This document shows, piece after piece, positions 25,360 to 34,800 of a stretch of DNA of 42,036 nucleotides. The notes below the pieces were generated by a model that ran no database searches, had not been told where the DNA came from, and saw only the letters and a list, made by a program, of their open reading frames with translations. The stretch's first letter is position 1; each line of letters starts with the position of its first letter. A program made the translations under genes and the position numbers. Origin of the DNA: Bryobacter sp. (GTDB lineage: Bacteria > Acidobacteriota > Terriglobia > Bryobacterales > Bryobacteraceae); the NCBI GenBank assembly GCA_022843605.1, contig JALHNI010000043.1, forward strand, positions 1 through 42,036. The letters are read 5' to 3'.

Positions 25360-26769
25360 TTGAATTTCACTCGCCTCTGGAAGTTCTCGGTCCTCATCCT
25401 CATCTACTGCTTCGTCGTCTACGGGATGGCGCGGCCCGAATCCGTATCGGTGGACGGCTGGCGCCTGACGGGTATCTTTCTCGCCACCGTCGCCGGCCTG
25501 ATGCTGCAGCCGATCGCCGGCGGGGCGCTCGTCCTCATCGCCGTCACGCTGCTCCCGCTGCTCACCAAGACGACCCCGCAGGTTGCCCTGGCCGGCTACG
25601 CGGACCCCACCAATTGGCTGGTGCTCGCCGCCTTCTTCATCTCGCGGTCGTTGATCAACACCGGCCTCGCCCGGCGGATCGCCCTGGGTTTTGTTCGGAT
25701 GTTCGGCAAGAGTTCGTTAGGCATCAGCTACGCGCTGACGCTGACAGACACGCTGTTGGCGACGATCATTCCGTCGAACGGCGCGCGCTCCGGCGGTGTC
25801 ACTTTGCCCATCTGCCGCTCGATTGCGGAGCTTTACGGTTCGAAGCCAGGCACCTCTGCCGCGCTGCTCGGCACCTTTCTGATGGCGGCGGTCTACCAGG
25901 GCGTCTGCGTCAGTTCGGCGATGTTTTACACGGGGCAGGCGTCGAACCCGCTGGCCGCCAAAATCGCTACCGAGTTCGGCGGCGTCAGCGTCACCTGGGT
26001 GAGCTGGTTTGTGGCTGCGTCCGTGCCCGGCATCGCTTCGTTGGTGATCGTCCCCTGGCTGGTCTTCAAACTGCTGCGGCCCGAAGTGCAGAAGACGCCG
26101 GAAGCCGCCGCCTTTGCGGCCAAGGAACTCGTCGCGATGGGTCGCATGTCCGTTAACGAGTTGATCCTGACCGCGGTCTTTATTGGGGTTTGCGGACTGT
26201 GGATCACCACCGAATGGCACAAGCTCGACGTGGCGATTTCCGCGCTCATCGGCGCGGCGGCGTTGCTGCTGACGGGCGTGCTGACTTGGGAGGACGTCAA
26301 GAGCGAACGGTCCGCCTGGGACATCTTCATCTGGTACGGCGGCCTGCTGCAACTAGGCAAACTGCTGAACGGCACCGGCGTCACCAAGGTCTTCGCCCAG
26401 AACGTCAGCAGCCTGTTCGATACCCAGAACTGGTGGCTGATCTTCCTGCCCGCGCTGCTGATCTACTTCTACGCGCACTACGGATTCGCCAGCATCACGG
26501 CACATCTGCTGGCCATGTATCCGGCCTTCCTGGCCGTCCTGACGGCCAAGGGCGCGCCGCTGGGTCTGCTCGTTTATTCGTTCGCCTGCTTCGCCAATCT
26601 CTCGGCGGGGCTCACGAATTACGGCACTACGCCGGCCCCGATGTTCTTCGCGCAGGACTACGTCACCTTCCGCGACTGGTGGCGCGTCGGCTTCCTGGTC
26701 TCGCTGGCGAACCTCGCTATCTGGGGCACCATCGGCTTCGGCTGGTGGAAAGTGCTGGGCCTCTGGTAG
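25360..26769 (+). CDS. DASS (SLC13/CitT) family anion transporter
   Basis: 469-residue inner-membrane carrier of the divalent anion:Na+ symporter family. The signature TIIPSNGARSGGVTLPICRS, near residues 135-155, is the first SNT-type hairpin of the SodiT/CitT branch, and a second pseudo-repeat NYGTTPAPMFFAQDYV occurs near 430. About 11-12 helices are visible. Likely substrates are dicarboxylates such as malate, 2-oxoglutarate or citrate. The start codon appears to be TTG with no Shine-Dalgarno but a -10-like TACCAT seven bases upstream. It is divergent from the TonB receptor, which may bring organic acids or other ligands across the outer membrane. Confidence 0.9.
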   Translation: MNFTRLWKFSVLILIYCFVVYGMARPESVSVDGWRLTGIFLATVAGLMLQPIAGGALVLIAVTLLPLLTKTTPQVALAGYADPTNWLVLAAFFISRSLINTGLARRIALGFVRMFGKSSLGISYALTLTDTLLATIIPSNGARSGGVTLPICRSIAELYGSKPGTSAALLGTFLMAAVYQGVCVSSAMFYTGQASNPLAAKIATEFGGVSVTWVSWFVAASVPGIASLVIVPWLVFKLLRPEVQKTPEAAAFAAKELVAMGRMSVNELILTAVFIGVCGLWITTEWHKLDVAISALIGAAALLLTGVLTWEDVKSERSAWDIFIWYGGLLQLGKLLNGTGVTKVFAQNVSSLFDTQNWWLIFLPALLIYFYAHYGFASITAHLLAMYPAFLAVLTAKGAPLGLLVYSFACFANLSAGLTNYGTTPAPMFFAQDYVTFRDWWRVGFLVSLANLAIWGTIGFGWWKVLGLW

Positions 26770-26771
26770 GT

Positions 26772-26785
26772 GGTGGATATCCACC
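26772..26785. repeat. 14-bp perfect palindrome GGTGGATATCCACC
   Basis: A perfect inverted repeat two bases after the DASS stop, about 100 bases before the next gene. A partial copy, GGTGGATATCC, occurs at 17968-17978 before the higB remnant. It could be an operator; nothing identifies the binding protein. Confidence 0.3.
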
Positions 26786-26887
26786 GGGTGGCTATTTCCA
26801 ACCAATAGAAAATAAACACCTTAGGTCTGATCGCGGCGCAACCCTTTGCCGTCGCCGCACGTTGAACTAAGCGAAGGAAGGTGAACC

Positions 26888-27469
26888 ATGAAACACCTGA
26901 AGCTGATGTCGACGATTGCCCTGGCCTTAGCCGTACCGGCTTTCGCGGATGATGATGATGACCGGCGTGGCCGAAACCGGCGCGGAAACGATCGCTATGA
27001 GATGCGCCGGTCAGCGCCACGCGGCGGCTACGGCTATGGTGCGCGAGTCGCTCCGCGGCCCGTCGTGGTGGTCGCGCCGGTCTACCCCGTCTACGTTGCC
27101 CGGCCGGTCTATCAGGCAGCGCCGGACCCGTACGCCAATGGTCCTTACGGCAACAGCAGCTACGGTGCTCCAGCGTATCCTTCGGACTATCCGCAAGATG
27201 GCTATGACCCGAACTACGACGACCGCGATGGCCAGGACTACGAGACTTACGCGCCTTACGCACCTCCTCCTCCCCGCCAGGAGGTCTTTATGCCGGCGCC
27301 TGGCCCAGGCCATGTCTGGGTCAATGGCTTCTGGCGGTGGGGTGGAGTCCGCTTCGCCTGGTCCCCCGGACAGTGGATGCGTCCTCCGCATGCTCGCGCC
27401 GGTTGGAATGCGGGCGGCTGGTATCCGGTGAACGGCCGCTATGGCTTTCGCCGCGGCCAATGGCGCTAG
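26888..27469 (+). CDS. Secreted WxxGxW-repeat protein with Tyr/Pro/Asp-rich region
   Basis: 193-residue exported protein. The signal peptide (1-20) ends VPAFA. It is followed by DDDDDRRGRNRRG and a low-complexity Arg/Gly/Tyr region, a Pro/Val stretch, and a Tyr/Asp/Pro-rich section around residues 75-130. The last 60 residues carry the aromatic motifs HVWVNGFWRWGGVRFAW, PGQWMRPPHARAGW and GWYPVNGRYGFRRGQWR, which resemble the 105-residue protein at 4220-4537. The ribosome site GAAGGAAGGTG is excellent. A strong terminator follows, so it is a single-gene unit. Function unknown; probably an envelope or extracellular-matrix protein. Confidence 0.82.
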   Translation: MKHLKLMSTIALALAVPAFADDDDDRRGRNRRGNDRYEMRRSAPRGGYGYGARVAPRPVVVVAPVYPVYVARPVYQAAPDPYANGPYGNSSYGAPAYPSDYPQDGYDPNYDDRDGQDYETYAPYAPPPPRQEVFMPAPGPGHVWVNGFWRWGGVRFAWSPGQWMRPPHARAGWNAGGWYPVNGRYGFRRGQWR

Positions 27470-27490
27470 CGTCCCAGTTAAGTAGTAGAC

Positions 27491-27521
27491 AAGAGGCCCT
27501 TGCGAACGAGGGCCTCTTTTT
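27491..27521 (+). terminator. Rho-independent terminator
   Basis: A ten-base-pair perfect stem (AAGAGGCCCT, 27491-27500, with AGGGCCTCTT, 27509-27518) around an eight-base loop TGCGAACG runs into TTTTT. It lies 22 bases after the WxxGxW stop and is the clearest terminator in the window. Confidence 0.9.
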
Positions 27522-27585
27522 GTGCGCCCCAGGATGACGAAGGGAGATATTAAGTTCACCGGTGATTCGGAGACATCCAACGTGT

Positions 27586-27804
27586 ATGGTTGAAAATACG
27601 ACTGATACTCAGACTTGGCCAGACTTGGCCATTGGACTGTTCGATAAACTGACCGGCCGAGGTGCCGAGATCATCTATGAGTTCGAAAATATGGAAGTTT
27701 CTGTACCGAGTTCGGCTTCGCCGACAGCTCACCACGCCACGTGGCGCATGAACGGGACGGTAAAGATTCGGACGAAGGATGCAACGACTGCTCCACGCGC
27801 TTGA
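27586..27804 (+). CDS. Uncharacterised 72-residue protein
   Basis: I do not recognise a function. The product begins MVENTTDTQTWPDLAIGLFD, followed by KLTGRGAEIIYEFENMEVSV and ending near WRMNGTVKIRTKD. The pattern is a short helix (DLAIGLFDKLT), then several strands, with balanced composition, so it looks like a real small soluble domain. It is the first of a run of four same-strand genes behind the terminator at 27491. The ATG at 27586 is chosen; an in-frame GTG at 27562 would add eight residues. No Shine-Dalgarno is evident at a normal distance. The end overlaps the next gene by 26 bases. Confidence 0.6.
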   Translation: MVENTTDTQTWPDLAIGLFDKLTGRGAEIIYEFENMEVSVPSSASPTAHHATWRMNGTVKIRTKDATTAPRA

Positions 27805-28006
27805 GGTACAACTGCTGGTTGAGCACGCTGGGCACCAGATGACGGTAACCGGCGCGGATGCCCGTTTTGTCGCGCGTTTCTCTACTTTGGCTTCGATGGT
27901 TCATTTTGCGAGAATCGGTTGGGCGCTGAGGCGCTCCATACCGGTCGAGGCGAGCCTGAGCGTTGAGTGGGGGCGCCTCTGCTTCCCGGTGCGAGTCGCC
28001 CGATGA
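27779..28006 (+). CDS. Uncharacterised 75-residue protein
   Basis: I do not recognise a function. It begins MQRLLHALEVQLLVEHAGHQ, with a central ADARFVARFSTLASMVHFAR and a C-terminal SLSVEWGRLCFPVRVAR. The layout is strand-strand-helix-strand without a signal peptide. Support for it being real is positional: it overlaps the preceding gene by 26 bases and its TGA overlaps the ATG of the next gene (ATGA at 28003-28006), a classic coupling arrangement. The precise start is uncertain; the ATG at 27779 has AAGG directly against it, and ATG 27839 is an alternative. Confidence 0.55.
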   Translation: MQRLLHALEVQLLVEHAGHQMTVTGADARFVARFSTLASMVHFARIGWALRRSIPVEASLSVEWGRLCFPVRVAR

Positions 28007-29484
28007 CGGACGACGCTCCAGCATCTTCCAGCAGGATGCTGGTCGCGATCGCTGGAGCAACCGGCTACATCGGGGGCCGGCTAGCGCCGCGTCTGATTGC
28101 TGAGGGTTACCGGGTGCGATGCCTGGTCCGGGCACCCGGCAAGTTGTCCGGCAGGCCCTGGGCCGGGGACCAAGGGGTGGAGATACAGGCCGCGGACTTA
28201 TCGGACGCAGCGTCATTGGCGGGCCACTTAGCCGGATGCACAGCGGCTTTCTATTTAGTGCATTCCATGACTTCGGCGGGAGCCGGCTATGCGGACCAGG
28301 ATCTGCAATTGGCCAAGGTGTTTGCTACGGCGGCGAAGTCCGCTGGCGTCGGCCGCATCGTTTACCTGGGTGGTTTAGGCGAGACCGGTGCCGACCTCAG
28401 CGAGCACCTCAGTTCGCGCCGCGAAGTGGAAGCGGCTCTGGCATCAACGGGCGTGCCCGTGACTGTCCTGCGCGCCGCCATGATTATCGGTTCGGGTTCG
28501 GCATCTTTCGAAATTCTTCGCTATCTGGTGGAACGCCTGCCGGTGATGATTACGCCTCGTTGGGTGAGTACCGAGTGCCAGCCGATCGCTGTACGCAATG
28601 TCATCGGCTACTTGGCCGGTGCATTGCGTGTGCCCGAAACCAGCGGGCAAGTCTTCGATATTGGCGGCCCCGAGGCGCTTTGTTACCGGGACATCATGAA
28701 GATTATGGCGCAGGAGTTGCGCGTGCCGCCGCGGTGGATCATTCCGGTGCCAGTCCTATCCCCGCGGCTTAGCTCCTACTGGATCCACTTAGTGACGCCG
28801 CTCAGTCACCGCATCGCCAAGCCGCTGGCCGAGGGACTCAAGAATCCGGTGGTGTGCCGCGAAAGCCGGATCCGGGAATTGATTCCCCAGGATCTGCTTG
28901 ATGTGCGGGCGGCGATCCGCGCGGCGTTGGTGAAAGTGGCCGGGAACAGCGTAGAAACCAGTTGGTCCATGGCCGGCCCCATTCCGGGCGACCCGGATTG
29001 GGCAGGCGGCACGGTGTTTCGCGATGCGCGTGAACTGCAGATCGACGCGCCGGCCTGGGCTGTATTTCGTGCGGTATGCCGGGTGGGCGGCGGCCATGGT
29101 TGGTATGCGGCGGACTGGCTGTGGCGCCTTCGAGGTTGGATGGATCGCGTCGTCGGGGGCCCGGGCCTGCGGCGCGGTCGGCGTGACCCGGAGACCGTGG
29201 GCTACGGGGAGGCGCTCGACTTCTGGAGGGTGACCGGATTCGAGCGCGACCGGCGCTTGTCGCTGCGTGCCGAGATGAAGCTGCCCGGTGAGGCGTTGCT
29301 GGAGTTCCGGATTGAGCCAAGGGGCGAACGGCAATCGACACTGCGGCAGATCGCGCTGTTTCAGCCGCGAGGTTTGTTCGGCTTGCTTTATTGGTACGCG
29401 GTGGTGCCTTTGCATCACGTCGTCTTCCGGGGCATGCTGCTTGGCATCCAGCGCGAGGCACGGCAGATCGCCGACGAAACATGA
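28003..29484 (+). CDS. NmrA/SDR-type NAD(P)-binding protein with DUF2867 C-terminus
   Basis: 493-residue two-domain protein. The N-terminal Rossmann domain (about 12-320) opens AIAGATGYIGGRLAPRLIAEG, the extended-SDR/NmrA dinucleotide loop GATGYIG. FYLVHSMTS (near 86) and YLGGLGE (near 120) are usual for this branch. There is no clear YxxxK dyad, so it may be a redox sensor or reductase of a large substrate. The C-terminal 150 residues match DUF2867 (WAVFRAVCRVGGGHGWYAAD, FWRVTGFERDR, LRAEMKLPGEALLEFRIEPR, YWYAVVPLHHVVFRGML). Such fusions are common in acidobacteria but uncharacterised. Its ATG overlaps the preceding small gene by four bases; the DUF4159 gene is 35 bases downstream. Confidence 0.85.
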   Translation: MTDDAPASSSRMLVAIAGATGYIGGRLAPRLIAEGYRVRCLVRAPGKLSGRPWAGDQGVEIQAADLSDAASLAGHLAGCTAAFYLVHSMTSAGAGYADQDLQLAKVFATAAKSAGVGRIVYLGGLGETGADLSEHLSSRREVEAALASTGVPVTVLRAAMIIGSGSASFEILRYLVERLPVMITPRWVSTECQPIAVRNVIGYLAGALRVPETSGQVFDIGGPEALCYRDIMKIMAQELRVPPRWIIPVPVLSPRLSSYWIHLVTPLSHRIAKPLAEGLKNPVVCRESRIRELIPQDLLDVRAAIRAALVKVAGNSVETSWSMAGPIPGDPDWAGGTVFRDARELQIDAPAWAVFRAVCRVGGGHGWYAADWLWRLRGWMDRVVGGPGLRRGRRDPETVGYGEALDFWRVTGFERDRRLSLRAEMKLPGEALLEFRIEPRGERQSTLRQIALFQPRGLFGLLYWYAVVPLHHVVFRGMLLGIQREARQIADET

Positions 29485-29519
29485 TTTGCGGCTTGGCCCG
29501 ATCTGTATATTCTGGAGTC

Positions 29520-30335
29520 ATGCGAAAGTTCTGGCAGCGGCGGGCCCCGGCGGTGTGCGCGGTGCTGTTGGCTGGCATTTTCGCGGCGGTGCTCGCGGCG
29601 CAGTATAAGGGCCGAGTCTGGCAGCGCTACGAGCACGAGATGCAGGATCCGGTGGACGATCCGCCGGATGCGCGGCGCAAGGGCGAATTTGCCCTAGGCC
29701 GCTTGCGCTACTACTCGCCGCTCGATGGTGGCCGCCGATACGCGCGCTGGGGAATCGATGCGAACAAAGGCGACCGGCTCTTCATTGACCTGATGAGCCG
29801 GCTGACCCGGCTGGACGCGGGACCGATTGAAACGATCGTCGAACTGGAAGGCGAAGAGATTTTCGAGCATCCTTTCACGGTCGCGATTTCCGTGGGCGAC
29901 TGGGAGCTCTCGCGTCCACAGGCTGCACTGCTGCGGCGATACTTCGATCAGGGCGGCTTTCTGATGGTGGATGACTTCCACAACGACCGCGAATGGGCCA
30001 GCTTCATGGAGGGGATCCGCCAGATCTACCCCGAGGCGATGGTGGACGAACTTGAGGCATCGGATCCCATCTTCCATACGCTTTTCGACACCAAGAAGCT
30101 GACGCGCGTCCCAGGAGCCAATGTCGTGCACGGCTCGCAGGTGGAGCGCGGCGGCATGACGCCGCACTGGCGCGCGATCCGCGATGCCAAAGGGCACATT
30201 GTGGTGGTGATCGGCTTTAACATGGATATCGGCGACGGCTGGGAGTTCGCTGACGATCCGAGCTACCCGGAACAGCATTCCACTGAGGCGATTCGCACCG
30301 GACTAAGTTACGCGATTTACGCACTCACGCACTAA
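29520..30335 (+). CDS. DUF4159 domain protein, membrane-anchored
   Basis: 271-residue protein starting with a signal anchor (AVCAVLLAGIFAAVLAA) and a DUF4159 domain: FALGRLRYYSPLDGGRRYARW near 55-75, YFDQGGFLMVDDFHNDREWA near 145-165, ASDPIFHTLFDTKKL near 182, and AIRTGLSYAIYALTH at the end. DUF4159 resembles a glutamine-amidotransferase-like flavodoxin fold, and no enzymatic activity is established. Family members often sit next to AAA-ATPase/vWA genes; none is nearby here. I start at ATG 29520, since the frame is open to 29391 within the previous gene. TATATT eight bases upstream may be a -10 element. The stop overlaps the convergent M28 stop by four bases. Confidence 0.82.
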   Translation: MRKFWQRRAPAVCAVLLAGIFAAVLAAQYKGRVWQRYEHEMQDPVDDPPDARRKGEFALGRLRYYSPLDGGRRYARWGIDANKGDRLFIDLMSRLTRLDAGPIETIVELEGEEIFEHPFTVAISVGDWELSRPQAALLRRYFDQGGFLMVDDFHNDREWASFMEGIRQIYPEAMVDELEASDPIFHTLFDTKKLTRVPGANVVHGSQVERGGMTPHWRAIRDAKGHIVVVIGFNMDIGDGWEFADDPSYPEQHSTEAIRTGLSYAIYALTH

Positions 30336-31792
30336 TTCGCGATTCGCTGGGCCGTCAGGTAAGCCAGTCTTGTCACGCGCTGCATCTTTTCCCAGTTAAT
30401 CTTCTCCACGGTGTCCGAAGGCTCGTGGTAGCCCGGATGCCAACCGCCGAAAAACCAGAGGTCCGGCACGCCGGCGACCAGGAAGGGGAAGTGATCGCAG
30501 CGGTAAATGGCGTTCTGCGTCGAGTCGTGATCGAACTTCTCGTCAAGATCGAGCCCGACTTTTGCGTTCGCGCGGCGGACTTGCTTCAGCAGGGCGGGGA
30601 AGTAAGCGCCACCCAGCAGATTGAGGTGAAGGCGGGTGTCGGCCGGCACATTCAAGCGTCCTTCCGTCTGGGACGTGTGTGCTTCGTCCCGGCCAATCAT
30701 GTCGAGATTGATCACGGCTTTCGTTCCCGCCAACGGGAACAGAGGATGTTCGACGTAGTGAAAGGCGCCGAGCAACCCTTCTTCTTCAGCACCGAACGAG
30801 ATAAAGACGAGCGTGCGGCGGGGGCGCTTTTTGCCTGCGGCAAAAGCGCGTGCAAGTTCCATCACGGCCACGGTGCCAGAACCGTTGTCGTTGGCGCCCG
30901 GATAGAAATGGCCGTCGCGCTCCGGCAGATGGTCATAGTGCGAGGTGAGCAGCACGGCTTCCTGGGACTCGCCCGGTAGAATTCCGATGACGTTCCAGGT
31001 GACGCCTTGCTGGACGCCACGATTGCGCAGCCGGATCTCGGCTTCGCCGGGCACGCTGCGTGAGGCGGGGCGCAGCGTACGGTCGATGCCGTCTTGAAGA
31101 CTCTCGTAGTCCGGCAGTAGCTTGGCGACGTCAGTTTTGGACAGGGTCAGCATCGGAATGCGGATTGCCTCGTCAAACATCGTGGCGGCGCCGCCACGTA
31201 AGGGAGCACTGGCTCCGGCGGGCGGAGCCGTCGTGGACCGCGGGCTGGGAATGACGAGCACCGCGACCGCGCCATGCGCCTGCGCGTTCAGCCGCTTTAC
31301 CCGCGGGGCGACGTGCTTCGTCAGCCCTTTCCCCAGAAAAACGCTTTTCGCGTCGGCTTCCTGTGGTTCACGGTCGAAGATGACGACGATCTTGCCCTTG
31401 GCGTCCAGGCCGAGGTAGTCGTCGTACTTGTACTCCGGCGCGGTGATCCCATAGCCGGCGAAGACCAGCGGAGCGCGAAGGTCGACTGCCGTTTTGAAGG
31501 TGCCAGTAAAGCTCAGACTCTTGCCCTGATAGATCAGGCGGCTGGCGCTGGGATCGCCGAGGGGTGCGACGAGTGGAAACTCCTGGAGATACGAGCCATT
31601 GCAGCAGGGCTGCAGACCGGCCTTGCGGAAGCCTTCGGCGATGAAATCGGCTGCCAGTTTTGAGCCAGGTTCCAGTGCCACCCGGCCGTTCATCTCACGG
31701 GTGACCAAGGCGTTCAGGTCGCTCTTCATTCGTTCGACGCTGAGCTCTTGAGCGGCGAGCAGTCCAGTGAGGAGAAAGGGGATGAGTTTCAT
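30332..31792 (-). CDS. Exported M28-family zinc metallopeptidase
   Basis: 486-residue aminopeptidase of the M28 (aminopeptidase Y/S) family. Signal peptide MKLIPFLLTGLLAAQ. A PA-like insert lies at about 104-270 (APLVFAGYGITAPEYKYDDY). The two-zinc site is intact: His285 (SHYDH), bridging Asp302 (GANDNGSG), Glu336/Glu337 (GAEEEG, base and ligand), Asp364 (NLDMIGRD) and His456 (GYHEPSDT). It would cleave amino acids or dipeptides from peptides in the periplasm. It follows the large TonB receptor on the same strand after 70 bases, with TAGAAT 12 bases before the ATG as a possible own promoter. Such pairing suits peptide use: receptor imports, peptidase trims. Confidence 0.92.
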   Translation of the reverse strand: MKLIPFLLTGLLAAQELSVERMKSDLNALVTREMNGRVALEPGSKLAADFIAEGFRKAGLQPCCNGSYLQEFPLVAPLGDPSASRLIYQGKSLSFTGTFKTAVDLRAPLVFAGYGITAPEYKYDDYLGLDAKGKIVVIFDREPQEADAKSVFLGKGLTKHVAPRVKRLNAQAHGAVAVLVIPSPRSTTAPPAGASAPLRGGAATMFDEAIRIPMLTLSKTDVAKLLPDYESLQDGIDRTLRPASRSVPGEAEIRLRNRGVQQGVTWNVIGILPGESQEAVLLTSHYDHLPERDGHFYPGANDNGSGTVAVMELARAFAAGKKRPRRTLVFISFGAEEEGLLGAFHYVEHPLFPLAGTKAVINLDMIGRDEAHTSQTEGRLNVPADTRLHLNLLGGAYFPALLKQVRRANAKVGLDLDEKFDHDSTQNAIYRCDHFPFLVAGVPDLWFFGGWHPGYHEPSDTVEKINWEKMQRVTRLAYLTAQRIAN

Positions 31793-31819
31793 AGCTCAGC
31801 CCCGATTCTACCGGCATTT

Positions 31820-31847
31820 GCGGCCCGAACCTCCGAAGCCGGGCCGC
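31820..31847 (-). terminator. GC hairpin between TonB receptor and M28 peptidase genes
   Basis: An eight-base-pair perfect stem (GCGGCCCG / CGGGCCGC) with a 12-base loop lies 15 bases beyond the receptor stop on the minus strand. There is no U-tract. It resembles the hairpin after the other TonB receptor gene and may be a 3' stabiliser or a partial terminator. Confidence 0.4.
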
Positions 31848-31862
31848 AGCCGGGAGCTTGAA

Positions 31863-34800
31863 TCAGAAACGATAGCGGATGGCCAACTGCATGATGCGCG
31901 GATCGCGAGCCGACGTGATCCATCCGAAGTTGGTGGAGCCAACGGTCGTCGCTGGGTTTTGGAAGTTGACGGTATTGAACAGGTTAAATGCCTCCCAGCG
32001 AAGATCGACAGATTGGCGCTCAGTGATGGTGAAGCCCTTCGACAGGTTGAAGTCCGTGTTGAAGAAGCGCGGGCCGTAGGCGGTGTTGCGGGCGGCGTTG
32101 CCGGGAGTGTTGACCGCTTGGATGCGAAACGCGGTGGGATCGAGGAAGCGGAAGCGGTCAGTTTTCGGGTCAACGCCGGTGTTGGCTTCGCCCACCCGGT
32201 CCGGCCGGAGTCCGCCGCCGTTGCGGGCGAGGAAGCGATAAGCCTGGCCGGTGCGCGGATCGATGCCGTTGCCATTCAACCCGACGTTGATGGGGAGACC
32301 GGTGCGCCAGTTGACGATCATCGAGGTCCGCCAGCCGCCGAGCACGGCATCGGTAACGCGGTTCCAGCTGCTTCCCATCTTTTTGCCGCGGCCAAAGGGT
32401 AACTCGTAAGTGACGGCGGTGGTGTACTGTAACTTCGGAGTCTGGGTCATGCGGCCATTCTCGAGGTCGAAGCGATCCAGGAACTGCGGCGAGGCGCCGG
32501 AGTCCCAGGTGCCTACCTGGTCGATGGCGCTAGCCCAGGTGAAGCTGGCCAGGGCGTAGAGGCCGCTGCTGAAGTTATGTTCGAACTTCGTTTGGAGCGC
32601 GTTGTACCAGCTCTTGGCGCGGCTGGCTCCGGTCTGGATACCCTGCCACTGAGGGAAGGGACGGTTGGCCGGCACGCTGCCGTCAACACCAAAGTTGGTC
32701 TGATTGCGTTCATAGAGGCCGAAGAGGTTGTTGCCGCGGTTGCCGGCGTAGGCGACCTCAAAAGTGCTGGCCTTGCTCACCCGGTATTGAATCGCCAGGT
32801 TGAACTGCTGGATGCGGCCGCTGCGTTGTTCGCGCTCACGGGTGCGCAAGCCGATGTTGCGGCTATCGAAGTTCGAGAGGACCCCGGCAGGCAAGGGTTC
32901 GCTGAGAGTGACTGGCGCGGGGCCGGTGCCGACTCGCAGCAGGGTGGGCTGAATCAGTTGCGGCGGATTCAAGGGCAGGTTGGCCTCGGAGCCGTAGATA
33001 TCTTCGGTGTTATAGAAGATGCCGTAGCCGCCGCGCACCACTAACTTCTCTTCGATTGCCTGCCAGGCGAAGCCCATGCGCGGCCCAAAGTTATTGCGGT
33101 CCGGCGTGGTGAGATATTTGTCCTGGTCGGTGGTGAAGACCAGATTGCCGGTGGCCGGGTCGAAGTTGATGTTTTTGTTGGCGCCGCTGCCGTAGAACGG
33201 CGTGGTGTACTCGTAGCGCAACCCCAGGTTGAGTGTCAGGCGGCGGGTAATCTTCCAGTCGTCCTGAATAAATCCGCTCACCGCCTGCTGTAACTGCTTC
33301 ACCTCGGGCACTGTGTTCAACTGGACACTTTCGGGGAAGCCGAGCAACAGGTCGCCCATGGCGTCGTTGGTGTAGCGCCCCGCGAAATTGTAAGCCGGGG
33401 TGCGGCGAGTGACGTCGACGAAGCTATTGTTCTTCATGCGCAGTTCAAAGCCGGCGCGCAGGAAGTGTTTACCGGCGATCAGCGAAACCGTATCGACGAA
33501 CTGATCCAGCTTCGGCGATTGAAACTGCGGACGGAAGTTCCGCGTGCCGAGTTGGTTGTAGTTCGTGGGATTGATCAGCGGCAGACCGCCCACCTGGAGC
33601 ATGTCGGCGGGAAAGCCCTTGAAACCGAAAGCATCCGCTTTCTGATCGTTGGCCGTCGCGTGAGCAAACTCCGCGAAGGTGTAGTTTCTGCCGTAGCGGA
33701 GAGTATTCACGACTCGGGGCGAGATGGTGTAAGTCCATGCCGCGGCGAGGCTGCGGTTCTGGTTGAACTGCGTACCCTGGTTGCCGACACCATCGCCCAA
33801 GCCCGGAAAGATCGCGTCGCGGCTGAAGCTCTGCCGCAGATAGCTGAACCGTCCCATCAACTGGTGCTTCTCATTCACGTTGTAGTCCGCCCGCGTGTCG
33901 AACTTATGCGTATTCTCCTTGCCGTCGCGCTGCAGGCTGTAGTTATTCGTGGGCCGGCCGTTCTGAAAGTTGCCGGGAAGGTTGGGTTCCGGGTAGAGCG
34001 CGATGACCTTTGCGGCGAGCGGGTCCACTCGCGAGGTCGGAATGAGGTTGCCGGGAAACGGAGTGTTCGTCGACGGGTCGATCAGGTTGAGCGCGCCAAA
34101 CTCGCCGCGGCGCTGAGCCAGCGTCGGTACAGTGGTGAGACCAGTGTCGGCAAAGTTTTGTCGGAAGCCTTCGTAAGCTCCGAAGTAGAAGAGCTTGTTC
34201 TTGACGATCGGGCCGCCAACGGTGCCACCGTACTGGTCCCACTTCAAATTATTTTTCGGCACGTTCTGTAAGTTGTTCGTCCAGCCGCGGGCGGCCAAGG
34301 CGGAGTTACGGTTGAAGTAGTATCCCGTGCCATGCGTTTCGTTGGTGCCGCTCTTGATGGAAACGTTCACCACGGCGCCGGCACTGCGGCCGAATTCAGC
34401 GGAGAACGAATTGGTTTGCACCTTGAATTCGGCGATGGCGTCGGGGTTGGGCTGCACCACCTGCGCGCTGAGGCTCTGGGCGTTTTGCGTGCCCTGGTTG
34501 TTGTCGACGCCGTCCAGCAGGAAGTTATTCTGCGTATGGTAATTGCCGTTTGCGACGAACCAGCCGGGTCCGCGCGTGGTGGCGTTGAGGGTGCTGGCGG
34601 CTACCCCTGGCGAGAGCAGCGCCAGTTCGGTGTAGCGGCGCCCGGCGAGGGGTAACTCGACGGCGGTGCGTCCGCTGATGGTTTGCCCGAGCGAACCTTG
34701 CTCCGTCTGAATCGAGGCGACGGCAGCCGTAACCTCCACAGTCTCTGACACCGAAGATACATCGAGCCGCACCCGTAGCAGGCGCCGTTCGTCGACGTTG

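Noticed and set aside
27671..28216. 181-codon open frame on the minus strand
   Set aside because: Antisense to two small coupled genes and the NmrA start. The plus-strand overlaps (26 bases and ATGA) are better evidence.
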